The position numbers and the translations under genes are program-made. A stretch of DNA of 64,000 bases from positions 1 through 64,000 of the forward strand of contig JBBDJD010000021.1 in assembly GCA_040880025.1 (NCBI GenBank), given 5' to 3'. This DNA comes from RCIO01 sp040880025 (GTDB lineage: Bacteria > Pseudomonadota > Alphaproteobacteria > Rhizobiales > Rhizobiaceae). The notes below the pieces were generated by a model that worked only from the letters and a program-made list of their open reading frames with translations, was not told the origin of the DNA and searched no databases. This document shows, piece after piece, positions 34,686 through 43,171 of the stretch; position 1 is the stretch's first letter, and each line of letters starts with the position of its first letter.

Positions 34686-34908
34686 AGGTCAGTGTGGTCA
34701 GCGACCGCACGATGCCGGGAACGTTGACGACATTGTCGTTGATGAACTTGCCGATGTCCTGGCCGTCGTCGACATAGATTTTCATCAGCAGGTCAAAATC
34801 CCCGCTCGTCGAATAGAGTTCGGAAGCGATCTCGCGCTCGAACAGCGTGTCGGCGACCTCGTAGGTCTTGCCCGGCTGGCACTGTAGCTGGACGAAAACG
34901 GCTCTCAT
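34672..34908 (-). CDS. Stand-alone Lrp/AsnC ligand-binding (RAM) domain protein
   Basis: 78 residues covering only the RAM effector-binding domain of Lrp-family regulators (MRAVFVQLQCQPGKTYEVA, SGDFDLLMKIYV, NVPGIVRS, LTTLTF); no helix-turn-helix. Such stand-alone RAM proteins bind amino acids and can oligomerise with each other or with full Lrp proteins. Two ATG codons are possible; 34908 has better spacing from GGAGG. Monocistronic. Confidence 0.88.
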   Translation of the reverse strand: MRAVFVQLQCQPGKTYEVADTLFEREIASELYSTSGDFDLLMKIYVDDGQDIGKFINDNVVNVPGIVRSLTTLTFKAF

Positions 34909-34999
34909 CATTCCTCCGGATTTGCGTCCGCACCTTTGCCGCAGGCTGGCAGCCTGTCAACTGCGCGAACTGGCACTTGGCCGCCGCGGAGGCCGCCGG

Positions 35000-36055
35000 T
35001 CAGCCCTGGCCTACAAGCCGCGCTTTGCGCTTGTTCTCGGGTGCCCGTCCCACCGAACCACGCACGATCAGGTCGACCGGCCAGACCTCGGCGACTGGGC
35101 CCGTTTCCCTCTCGGCAATCCGTGCGGCCAGGCGTTCCGCGATCCGAGCGCCCGCTGCCCGGATCGGCGAGCAGGTGGTGGTCAGCGGCGTCGCGAAACC
35201 CTCCGGGCGCAGAAACGGAAACACGTCGTCATGCGAAATCAGCGACACGTCGTCGGGAACCGACAGACCCAAATCGCCAAGGGCCCGCAGCACGCCAAGC
35301 GTCTGCATCAGGCTCGAACAGATCAGCGCCGTCGGCCGCTCATTATCGTCCAGCAGCCGCTTTGCCGCCCGGTATCCGTTTTCCTCCGTCATCGTGGTCG
35401 AGCTCCTGAACCGGTCCTGAAGGTGCAGACCCTGATCCCCCAGGGCTCGCCGCACGCCGCGTTCGCGATGAACGGCGAAGGTCTTGCCAGGGTCTCCGTT
35501 CAAAAGTGCGATGCGCTGATGGCCAAGTTGCAGCAGCAGCCGTGTCGCGTCGTGAAACGCGCCCTCATTGTCGATGTCGAGAAACGGAAACGCGAAATCG
35601 AGATCATCCGCGCGCCCGTGCACGATGTAGGGAAGGCCGAGCTCTTCGAGCAGGCGGATGCGGGCGTCGCCCGATTTGGGCGACGAGACGTAGACGGCGT
35701 CGACCTGGTGATTGGCGGCAACCCGTCTGTAGGTCATCTCCTCGTCGTCGGGACTTGTCGGGCTGAGCACCAGATCGAAATCGTGGGCGCGGGCATAGTC
35801 GCCGACGCCCGACAGGAACTCGACGAAATGCGTGTCGATATCGACGCTCTCGCCGGTCGGCATGACGTAGCCGATCATGCCGGCCTTGCCCGTAGCCAGC
35901 CGCCTGGCGCTGGGATTGGGCCGGTAGCCGTAACGCTTGGCCGCTTCGACCACGCGCCGCCGCGTTTCCTCCGCCACTTCCGGATAGCCGTTGAGCGCGC
36001 GGCTGACCGTCGTCTGCGACAGCGAGAGTTTTTGCGAAAGCTGCTTGAGGTTCAC
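35000..36055 (-). CDS. aglR: LacI-family regulator of alpha-glucoside utilisation (AglR)
   Basis: 351 residues. The N-terminal HTH VNLKQLSQKLSLSQTTVSRA with hinge helix (PNPSARRLATGKA) is followed by a sugar-binding periplasmic-type domain. It matches rhizobial AglR in sequence opening and position, diverging from aglE. GTG start with GGAG 6 bases upstream. It probably represses agl genes and itself, via the palindromes at 36075-36084 and 36283-36296, and is induced by alpha-glucosides such as sucrose, trehalose or maltose. Confidence 0.92.
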   Translation of the reverse strand: MNLKQLSQKLSLSQTTVSRALNGYPEVAEETRRRVVEAAKRYGYRPNPSARRLATGKAGMIGYVMPTGESVDIDTHFVEFLSGVGDYARAHDFDLVLSPTSPDDEEMTYRRVAANHQVDAVYVSSPKSGDARIRLLEELGLPYIVHGRADDLDFAFPFLDIDNEGAFHDATRLLLQLGHQRIALLNGDPGKTFAVHRERGVRRALGDQGLHLQDRFRSSTTMTEENGYRAAKRLLDDNERPTALICSSLMQTLGVLRALGDLGLSVPDDVSLISHDDVFPFLRPEGFATPLTTTCSPIRAAGARIAERLAARIAERETGPVAEVWPVDLIVRGSVGRAPENKRKARLVGQG

Positions 36056-36074
36056 TGAATGCTCCAAATGGCCC

Positions 36075-36084
36075 AAAGCGCTTT
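36075..36084. promoter_or_regulatory. AglR operator near aglR start
   Basis: AAAGCGCTTT, a LacI-type palindrome 20 bp upstream of the aglR start codon; suits autoregulation. Its centre is 210 bp from that of the operator at 36283-36296. Confidence 0.7.
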
Positions 36085-36244
36085 CAAACAGGTATCCAAT
36101 GGATGCCCGGGCGCGAGCCTGTCACAATCATTTCATAGAGCGTGGCATCAGCCGATAGAAGCCCGAATTGTGCTGCAATGCGGAAAAATCGACGCTGCAC
36201 CGCGTCAAAAATGCGAATTTAAACCGATTAAACTACACGGTCTC

Positions 36245-36296
36245 TTGACACTGGCGAACAAGGCTGACGAGAATGCCCGTAGCCAAAGCGCTTTGG
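36245..36296 (+). promoter_or_regulatory. aglE promoter with AglR operator at the start site
   Basis: TTGACA (36245-36250), 18-bp spacer, GAGAAT (36269-36274), then the perfect 14-bp palindrome CCAAAGCGCTTTGG (36283-36296) covering the expected transcription start. Remaining sequence in 36056-36365 shows no other structure. Confidence 0.75.
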
Positions 36297-36365
36297 TCAG
36301 CTTTGTGCGATGAATGAATTGAGGGCGTCAGAGCTCAATTGAATTCGATCCTGGGAGGAATATTT

Positions 36366-37724
36366 ATGAAGAAGACTTTGATGGCGGGTGTTGCCGCCCT
36401 GGTCTTGTCGGCTGCCGGAGCGCAGGCGCAGGATCTCATGTTCCCTGTTGGCGAAGGCGCCTTCAATTGGGGCAGTTACGAGGACTTCAAGTCCAGCCAT
36501 GATCTGAGTGGGCAGCAGGTCACCGTTTTCGGGCCGTGGCTTGGCCCGGACCAGGTGGCTGTGGAGTCGGTCCTGGCCTATTTCGCCGACGCAACCGGAG
36601 CGGATGTCCGCTACACCGGTTCTGACAGTTTCGAACAGCAGATATTCGTCGATGCCGAGGCGGGTTCCGCGCCGAACGTCGCCGTGTTCCCGCAGCCGGG
36701 TCTGGCGGCCGACATGGCCAAGCGCGGTTTCCTGACGCCGCTGGGCGAGGACGCCGCGTCATGGATGGCGGAAAACTATGCCGCCGGCCAGTCCTGGGTC
36801 GATCTCGGCAGCTATGCCGGGCGGGACGGAAGCGATGCTTTCTACGCATTCCCTTACAAGGCCGACGTGAAGTCGCTGGTCTGGTACGTGCCCGAAAACT
36901 TCGAGGACGCGGGCTACGAAGTGCCGGCGACCATGGAAGACCTGAAGGCGCTGACCGAGAAGATCGTCGCCGATGGCGGCACTCCCTGGTGCATCGGGCT
37001 TGGTTCGGGCGGCGCGACCGGCTGGCCGGCGACCGACTGGGTCGAGGACATGATGCTGCGCACCCAGTCGCCGGAAGTCTACGATCAGTGGGTGACGAAC
37101 GAGATTCCCTTCAATGACGAGCGCGTCGTGGCCGCGATCGAGGAATTCGGCTGGTTCGCGCGCAACGACGACTTCGTTGCCGGCGGCGCGGGCGCCGTGG
37201 CTTCCACCGACTTCCGCGACAGCCCGAAGGGCCTCTTTGCTTCGCCGCCGCAATGCTACATGCACCGCCAGGCGTCGTTCATTCCAGCGTTCTTTCCTGA
37301 GGGCGCGGAAGTGGGCGTCGATGCGGACTTCTTCTACTTCCCGGCCTATGCGGGCAAGGATCTCGGCAGCCCGGTTCTCGGCGCGGGCACGTTGTTCGCC
37401 ATCACCAATGACAGCCCCGGCGCTCACGCTCTGATCGAGTTCCTGCAGACCCCGATCGCGCATGAGGTCTGGATGGCGCAGGAAGGCGGCGGGTTCCTGA
37501 CGCCAAATACCGGTGTCAACACAGACGTCTACGTTACCGACGTGCGCAGGGCGCTTGGCGATATTCTGCTGAACGCCACGACCTTCCGCTTCGACGGTTC
37601 CGACCTGATGCCGGGCGGCGTCGGTGCCGGCTCGTTCTGGACCGGCATGGTCGATTACACCGGCGGCAAGCCCGCCGAGCAGGTCGGTTCCGAAATCCAG
37701 GCTTCCTGGGATGCGCTGAAATAA
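36366..37724 (+). CDS. aglE: Alpha-glucoside ABC transporter, periplasmic binding protein
   Basis: 452 residues. Signal peptide 1-21 (AGAQAQ). Family 1 extracellular solute-binding protein with the binding-protein core (VTVFGPWLGPDQVAVESVL, PNVAVFPQPG, AFPYKADVKSLVWY). Order and lengths match rhizobial aglEFGAK, which imports sucrose, maltose and trehalose. A 90-bp gap with a strong hairpin separates it from aglF, consistent with higher expression of the binding protein. Confidence 0.93.
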   Translation: MKKTLMAGVAALVLSAAGAQAQDLMFPVGEGAFNWGSYEDFKSSHDLSGQQVTVFGPWLGPDQVAVESVLAYFADATGADVRYTGSDSFEQQIFVDAEAGSAPNVAVFPQPGLAADMAKRGFLTPLGEDAASWMAENYAAGQSWVDLGSYAGRDGSDAFYAFPYKADVKSLVWYVPENFEDAGYEVPATMEDLKALTEKIVADGGTPWCIGLGSGGATGWPATDWVEDMMLRTQSPEVYDQWVTNEIPFNDERVVAAIEEFGWFARNDDFVAGGAGAVASTDFRDSPKGLFASPPQCYMHRQASFIPAFFPEGAEVGVDADFFYFPAYAGKDLGSPVLGAGTLFAITNDSPGAHALIEFLQTPIAHEVWMAQEGGGFLTPNTGVNTDVYVTDVRRALGDILLNATTFRFDGSDLMPGGVGAGSFWTGMVDYTGGKPAEQVGSEIQASWDALK

Positions 37725-37751
37725 GCGCGGGGCGGTAAGCCTCAACAACAG

Positions 37752-37781
37752 GCCATCCGGAGCATTGTTGCTTCGGATGGC
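37752..37781 (+). promoter_or_regulatory. Intergenic hairpin between aglE and aglF
   Basis: 13-bp stem GCCATCCGGAGCA / TGCTTCGGATGGC (one wobble), loop TTGT, no T-run. Typical of mRNA-stabilising or processing hairpins after binding-protein genes. Confidence 0.65.
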
Positions 37782-37814
37782 GCATCGGGTCGCTGCGGTT
37801 TAGGGGAGGACGCC

Positions 37815-39056
37815 ATGAATCCGGCATTGCAAGGACTGCTCACGATCGTCATCGGCGTCGGCGGCTGTCTCGGCTATTTCTACTTTTCCAATCAGTTTCT
37901 GGATAAGGTCGTGTTTCCGGGCAAGGGGCCGAATGCGGGGCGCAACATCAATCGCGCGAACCAGATACGGCCATGGCTTTTCCTGTTCCCGGCCATCTTC
38001 GCCCTCGGCCTTTATCTCGCCTACCCGGTTTTCGAGACGCTGCGGCTTTCCTTCACCGATCGCAGCGCCGGCGGCGCTTTTGTCGGCTTCGACAACTATA
38101 CGCAGATGGCCTCGGAGCCGAAATTCTGGGAAGCCATGAAGAACAACATGCTGTGGCTGATCGTGGTTCCGGCCGCTTCCACCGCCTTCGGACTGGTGGT
38201 CGCCCAGCTCACCGACCGCATCAAATGGGGCAACATAGCGAAGTCCCTGATCTTCATGCCGATGGCGATTTCGTTTGTCGGCGCTTCGGTCATCTTCAAG
38301 CTGGTCTACGACACGCGCCCCGCCGGCCAGGATCAGATCGGCGTGCTCAACGCGGTATGGCTCTCCTTTGACGGAGGCGCGCTCGCAATCCTCTTCCTGA
38401 GGCTGTTGCCCGCCGCCATCCTGCTCGCCTTCGCCGCGTTCATGCTCTACGGCATCTACCTTTCGCTGCGGCCGCTGATCTGGGGCGAGAACGAACGCGG
38501 CGGCGCCTCGTGGTGGGCGGTTCCGCTGCGTGTGGTTGTTGCCGTCGGCGCGGGCTGGCTGCTGTGGCTGTCGCTGAGGTCGATCTTTTCACTCTTCACG
38601 GTCACCATCCCCTACGGCGAGCCGCAAACTTGGCTGACAATTCCGTTCTGGAACAGTTTCTTCCTCATGGTCGTGCTGATCTGGATTCAGACCGGCTTCG
38701 CCATGGTTATCCTTTCGGCCGCGCTGCGCGGCATTCCGGAGGAGACGATCGAGGCGGCGATCATCGACGGGGCCAACCCGTTCGACATCTTCTTCAAGAT
38801 CAAGATTCCGCAGATCATGTCCACGATCGTTGTCGTGTGGACCACGATCACGCTGGTCGTGCTGAAGATCTTCGACATCGTCTTCGCCATGACCAATGGT
38901 CAGTGGGAGACGCAGGTGCTCGCCAACTACATGTACGACAAGCTGTTTCGCGCCAATGATTGGGGCGTCGGCTCGGCCAGCGCCATCGTTATCATGCTCC
39001 TGGTCACGCCGATCCTGATCTGGAATGTCTACAACGCCCGCAAGGAAATGCGGTGA
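37815..39056 (+). CDS. aglF: Alpha-glucoside ABC transporter permease AglF
   Basis: 413 residues, MalF-type permease with an additional N-terminal transmembrane helix (residues 5-25) and an internal hydrophobic insertion (about 190-270). The EAA loop EAAIIDGANPFDIFFKIKIP near 315-335 contacts the ATPase. Upstream RBS GGGGAGG. Second gene of the agl operon. Confidence 0.94.
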   Translation: MNPALQGLLTIVIGVGGCLGYFYFSNQFLDKVVFPGKGPNAGRNINRANQIRPWLFLFPAIFALGLYLAYPVFETLRLSFTDRSAGGAFVGFDNYTQMASEPKFWEAMKNNMLWLIVVPAASTAFGLVVAQLTDRIKWGNIAKSLIFMPMAISFVGASVIFKLVYDTRPAGQDQIGVLNAVWLSFDGGALAILFLRLLPAAILLAFAAFMLYGIYLSLRPLIWGENERGGASWWAVPLRVVVAVGAGWLLWLSLRSIFSLFTVTIPYGEPQTWLTIPFWNSFFLMVVLIWIQTGFAMVILSAALRGIPEETIEAAIIDGANPFDIFFKIKIPQIMSTIVVVWTTITLVVLKIFDIVFAMTNGQWETQVLANYMYDKLFRANDWGVGSASAIVIMLLVTPILIWNVYNARKEMR

Positions 39057-39069
39057 GGGGGCCGGTACC

Positions 39070-40224
39070 ATGTCATCAATAGCAGGCAGCAAATCCAGCC
39101 TCACCTGGGCGGTTCATCTCTCGGTCGTCCTGCTTGTTCTTCTGTGGCTGTTTCCCACGGTGGGCTTGCTCATCTCCTCTTTCCGCACCGCGGATCAGAT
39201 TTCCACCAGCGGCTGGTGGAAGGCGCTCTTCACGCAGGAGCAGAATCTGGTCCTCAGAACGGCGGACCCGTCCGCTCAGGCGCAGGAGGGCGATCTCTTC
39301 GTCATTCAGGGCAACATCTTCGCCGACAATAATGAAGGCGCCGCCACCATCTCGGCCTGGGGAACGACATCGCTCCGCGTTTCCGAATATGAGCCGGGCG
39401 ATACCGCCGATATGGGTGACGGCGGCCGCATCACGGTCGAAGCAGATGGCGACTACCGGATGGAGAATGACGTCGAATTCGAGGGCCGCCGTGGCGGGCG
39501 CGTTTTCGTCACAGCCGAGACGCCGCCCGAATTCACGATGGCGAACTACCAGCACATCCTGCTGAGCGGCTCGACCACGGATTCTATGGCCAAGGCCTTC
39601 TTCAACACGCTGACGGTGACGATACCAGCCACCATCATCCCGATCGTGGTGGCGGCCTTCGCGGCTTACGCGCTGGCCTGGATGCGGTTTCCGGGTCGTG
39701 CGCTTCTGATTGCGATCGTCGTGGGTCTTCTGGTCGTACCGCTTCAGCTTGCGCTCATTCCGCTATTGCGCCTGCATCTGGGTATCGGCATCGGCAAGGG
39801 CTATCTCGGAGTCTGGCTGGCGCATACGGGTTTCGGTCTGCCGCTGGCCATCTACCTGTTGCGCAACTACATGGTAGGGCTTCCGCGCGACATCATCGAG
39901 AACGCCAAGGTCGACGGTGCGACGGACTTCCAGATATTCACGCGCATCATTCTGCCGCTGTCGTTTCCGGCGCTTGCGTCATTCGCGATTTTCCAGTTCC
40001 TGTGGACCTGGAACGACCTGCTCGTAGCCAAGGTGTTCCTGATCGATGCGACGGGCGAGACGACAGTTATGACCAACCAGATCGTCGAGTTGCTCGGTAC
40101 CAGGGGCGGCAATTGGGAGATCCTCGCGACAGCCGCATTCGTATCCATAGCGGTTCCGCTCGTCGTGTTCTTCGCGATGCAGCGCTATCTGGTTCGTGGC
40201 CTGCTGGCCGGCTCGGTGAAATAG
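39070..40224 (+). CDS. aglG: Alpha-glucoside ABC transporter permease AglG
   Basis: 384 residues, MalG-type permease. After the first helix (about 15-38) there is a roughly 100-residue hydrophilic, beta-rich periplasmic insertion (about 45-150), unlike the short loop in MalG. The core has the EAA-like ENAKVDGATDFQIFTRIILP segment near 275-295. Follows aglF by 13 bp. Confidence 0.94.
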   Translation: MSSIAGSKSSLTWAVHLSVVLLVLLWLFPTVGLLISSFRTADQISTSGWWKALFTQEQNLVLRTADPSAQAQEGDLFVIQGNIFADNNEGAATISAWGTTSLRVSEYEPGDTADMGDGGRITVEADGDYRMENDVEFEGRRGGRVFVTAETPPEFTMANYQHILLSGSTTDSMAKAFFNTLTVTIPATIIPIVVAAFAAYALAWMRFPGRALLIAIVVGLLVVPLQLALIPLLRLHLGIGIGKGYLGVWLAHTGFGLPLAIYLLRNYMVGLPRDIIENAKVDGATDFQIFTRIILPLSFPALASFAIFQFLWTWNDLLVAKVFLIDATGETTVMTNQIVELLGTRGGNWEILATAAFVSIAVPLVVFFAMQRYLVRGLLAGSVK

Positions 40225-40237
40225 GGATTTGAACTCC

Positions 40238-41911
40238 ATGAGCGTGTTCGCGTCCGTCGAACAGCGCCCCCAGCAGCTTGTCCAGCCGGATCCGGACTGG
40301 TGGCGCGGGGCGGTCATCTACCAGATTTATCCGCGTTCCTTTCAGGATTCGAACGGGGACGGGATCGGCGATCTGCGTGGCATCCTCATGCGGCTGTCGC
40401 ATGTGGCGGCACTGGGCGCCAACGCGGTCTGGATATCGCCGTTCTTCAAGTCGCCGATGCTCGACTACGGCTATGATGTATCCGACTACCGGGACGTCGA
40501 TCCGATGTTCGGCACGCTGGAGGATTTCGACGCCGTGATCGTCGAGGCGCACCGGCTGGGCCTCAAGGTGATGATCGACCTGGTGCTGTCGCACACCTCG
40601 ATCGATCATCCCTGGTTCAAGGAAAGCCGCGCCGCACGCGACAATCCGAAAGCCGACTGGTACGTGTGGGCCGATCCCAGGCCTGACGGAACCCCGCCCA
40701 ACAACTGGCTTTCGATCTTCGGCGGATCGGCCTGGGAGTGGGACACCCGCCGCGAGCAGTATTACCTGCACAATTTCCTCGCCGAGCAGCCTGACCTCAA
40801 CTTCCACAACACGGATGTCCAGGACTCGCTGTTGGACGTGACCCGATTCTGGCTCGACCGCGGCGTGGACGGCTTTCGCCTCGACACGATCAACTTCTAT
40901 TTCCACTCGCAGGGGCTGGAGAATAACCCTCCGCTCGCCGTGGATGCGCGCGACAACTCGATTGCCCCCTCGGTCAATCCCTACAACTACCAGGACCACC
41001 TCTACGACAAGAGCCGTCCCGAGAACCTCGAATTCCTGCGCCGCTTTCGCGCGCTCCTGGACGAATATCCGGCCATCGCCGCAGTCGGCGAGGTTGGCGA
41101 TGCGCAGCGCGGCCTGAAGATCGTCGCCGACTACACGTCGGGCGATGACGGCGTCCACATGTGCTATTCCTTTGATTTTCTTTCACCTCACAAGATCACC
41201 GCACAGCGAGTGCGCACGGTGCTCGAATCATTCAGCGAAACCGCCTCGGATGGATGGTCATGCTGGGCATTTTCCAACCACGACGTGATGCGCCACGCCT
41301 CGCGCTGGACGGCTGGCGAGGGTGACCCGGTCGCCTATCTCAAGATCGTGTCAGCCCTGATGGTCGCCCTGCGCGGATCGCTCTGCATCTATCAGGGCGA
41401 GGAAGTCGGGCTGACCGAAGCCGACCTTGCCTTCGAGGATTTGCACGATCCCTACGGCATCCGCTTCTGGCCGGAATACAAGGGACGCGACGGCTGCCGC
41501 ACGCCGATGGTGTGGGATTCCGGCGAGCCGAATGCCGGCTTTTCGACGGGCAAGCCCTGGCTGCCTGTGCCGGCCGAACACATCACCCATGCGGTGAACA
41601 CGCAGACCGGCGTCGAGGATTCGATGCTCGAACACTATCGTCGCATTCTGGCGTTCCGAGCCGCGCATCCGTCGCTCGTGAAGGGCTCGATCGAATTTCT
41701 TGCCGCCAGCGACGACGCGATCGCCTTTACCCGGCGTCAGGGCAGCGAGCAATTGTTATGCGCATTCAACCTGGGCAGCGAACCGGCCGAAATTCTGCTT
41801 GAGCATAATCTGTCGCCGGTCGCCATACCGGGTCACGGCCTTTCCGGGCATCACGCCAATGGAAGGATCGTACTGGAACCCTATGGCGGCTGGTTCGGCC
41901 GCCTTGCCTGA
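40238..41911 (+). CDS. aglA: Alpha-glucosidase, GH13 family
   Basis: 557 residues, cytoplasmic (no signal). GH13 regions: QIYPRSFQDSNGDGIGDL at the N-terminus, region I DLVLSHTS, region II GFRLDTINF with the nucleophile Asp, region III GEVGD with the acid/base Glu, region IV FSNHD. The QIYPRSF form places it with alpha-1,4-glucosidases and trehalose/sucrose hydrolases. It cleaves disaccharides imported by AglEFGK. Starts 13 bp after aglG. Confidence 0.94.
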   Translation: MSVFASVEQRPQQLVQPDPDWWRGAVIYQIYPRSFQDSNGDGIGDLRGILMRLSHVAALGANAVWISPFFKSPMLDYGYDVSDYRDVDPMFGTLEDFDAVIVEAHRLGLKVMIDLVLSHTSIDHPWFKESRAARDNPKADWYVWADPRPDGTPPNNWLSIFGGSAWEWDTRREQYYLHNFLAEQPDLNFHNTDVQDSLLDVTRFWLDRGVDGFRLDTINFYFHSQGLENNPPLAVDARDNSIAPSVNPYNYQDHLYDKSRPENLEFLRRFRALLDEYPAIAAVGEVGDAQRGLKIVADYTSGDDGVHMCYSFDFLSPHKITAQRVRTVLESFSETASDGWSCWAFSNHDVMRHASRWTAGEGDPVAYLKIVSALMVALRGSLCIYQGEEVGLTEADLAFEDLHDPYGIRFWPEYKGRDGCRTPMVWDSGEPNAGFSTGKPWLPVPAEHITHAVNTQTGVEDSMLEHYRRILAFRAAHPSLVKGSIEFLAASDDAIAFTRRQGSEQLLCAFNLGSEPAEILLEHNLSPVAIPGHGLSGHHANGRIVLEPYGGWFGRLA

Positions 41912-41944
41912 GCAGCGGGCGCAATATTCTTTGGGAGGAAGAAC

Positions 41945-43057
41945 ATGGCCAATCTCAAGCTTAAGGATGTCAGGAAGGCCTATGGCGACCTTGAAATCCT
42001 GCACGGCATCGATCTCGACATAAAGTCGGGCGAGTTCATCGTTTTCGTCGGCCCTTCGGGCTGCGGCAAGTCCACCTTGCTGCGTACGATAGCCGGCCTG
42101 GAGCAGATCTCCGGCGGCACGCTGGAGATTGACGGCACGGTGGTCAACGACATGCCGCCATCGGAACGCGGCATCGCCATGGTGTTCCAGTCCTATGCGC
42201 TTTATCCGCACATGACAGTTTACGACAACATGGCTTTCGGCCTGCGGCTGGCCAAGAAGTCCAAGCAGGAAATCGACCAGCGCGTGAAGAACGCCGCCGA
42301 TATTCTGCAGCTGGGCCCCTATCTGGACCGCCTGCCGAAGGCGCTGTCAGGCGGCCAGCGCCAGCGCGTCGCGATTGGCCGCGCCATCTGCCGCGACCCC
42401 AAAGTCTTCCTGTTCGACGAACCGCTGTCGAATCTCGACGCGGCGCTCCGCGTTGCGACCCGTATCGAGATCGCCAAGCTCTCCGAGAGCATGCCCGAAA
42501 CAACCATGATCTACGTCACGCACGACCAGGTTGAGGCGATGACGCTGGCGGACCGCATCGTGGTTCTGAAGGACGGCTATATCGAGCAGGTCGGTTCTCC
42601 GATGGATCTCTATCTCCGTCCTGGCAACCTGTTCGTTGCCCAGTTCATCGGCTCGCCCGCGATGAACATTCTTTCGGCGAAAATCACCAAGGCGGGAAAG
42701 ACGACCGAGGTGGAATATTCCGACGGCCGCAAGGCATCCGTGCCGATTGAAACCCCGGCCGATGCCGCCGGCCAGTCGACCAGCTTCGGTGTCCGGCCCG
42801 AGGACCTCACGGTGGTGCAAGGCGACAAGGCGCTGTTCGAAGGTACCGTCGACTATGTTGAACAGCTGGGCGAAGTCCAGCTCGTCTATCTCGACATCGG
42901 GCGTGAAGGTGAGCCGCTGGTCGCCAAACTGTCGGGCGGCGCCGAGATCAAGCGCGGTTCGACGATGAAGTTCGCCGCCGAGGCCGGTGCGTTGCATATA
43001 TTCGACGGGGACGGCCGTACCTTCGCCCGTGAACGGCTCGCGGTGGCGGCGGAATAG
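41945..43057 (+). CDS. aglK: Alpha-glucoside ABC transporter ATP-binding protein
   Basis: 370 residues, MalK/UgpC type. Walker A GPSGCGKST at about 37-45, signature LSGGQRQRVAIGRA, Walker B VFLFDEPLSNLD, switch His in VTHDQVEAM, and a C-terminal OB-type regulatory domain (about 235-370). GGGAGGAAGAAC precedes the ATG. Last gene of the agl operon; no obvious terminator in 43058-43171. Confidence 0.95.
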   Translation: MANLKLKDVRKAYGDLEILHGIDLDIKSGEFIVFVGPSGCGKSTLLRTIAGLEQISGGTLEIDGTVVNDMPPSERGIAMVFQSYALYPHMTVYDNMAFGLRLAKKSKQEIDQRVKNAADILQLGPYLDRLPKALSGGQRQRVAIGRAICRDPKVFLFDEPLSNLDAALRVATRIEIAKLSESMPETTMIYVTHDQVEAMTLADRIVVLKDGYIEQVGSPMDLYLRPGNLFVAQFIGSPAMNILSAKITKAGKTTEVEYSDGRKASVPIETPADAAGQSTSFGVRPEDLTVVQGDKALFEGTVDYVEQLGEVQLVYLDIGREGEPLVAKLSGGAEIKRGSTMKFAAEAGALHIFDGDGRTFARERLAVAAE

Positions 43058-43171
43058 TCATTCGGCGAAAACCGCCGTTCGGCATACATCCATATGGAAG
43101 TGCGGCCTGATGTGCCCTAGCTTTCAATCAGGGTCCGCCTGTTTCGGACCTTGGCGAAAGCGCAGGATTTC

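Noticed and set aside
43058..43171. Terminator after aglK
   Set aside because: GGCG-AAAA-CCGCC can pair weakly near 43070, but there is no T-run and the stem is short.
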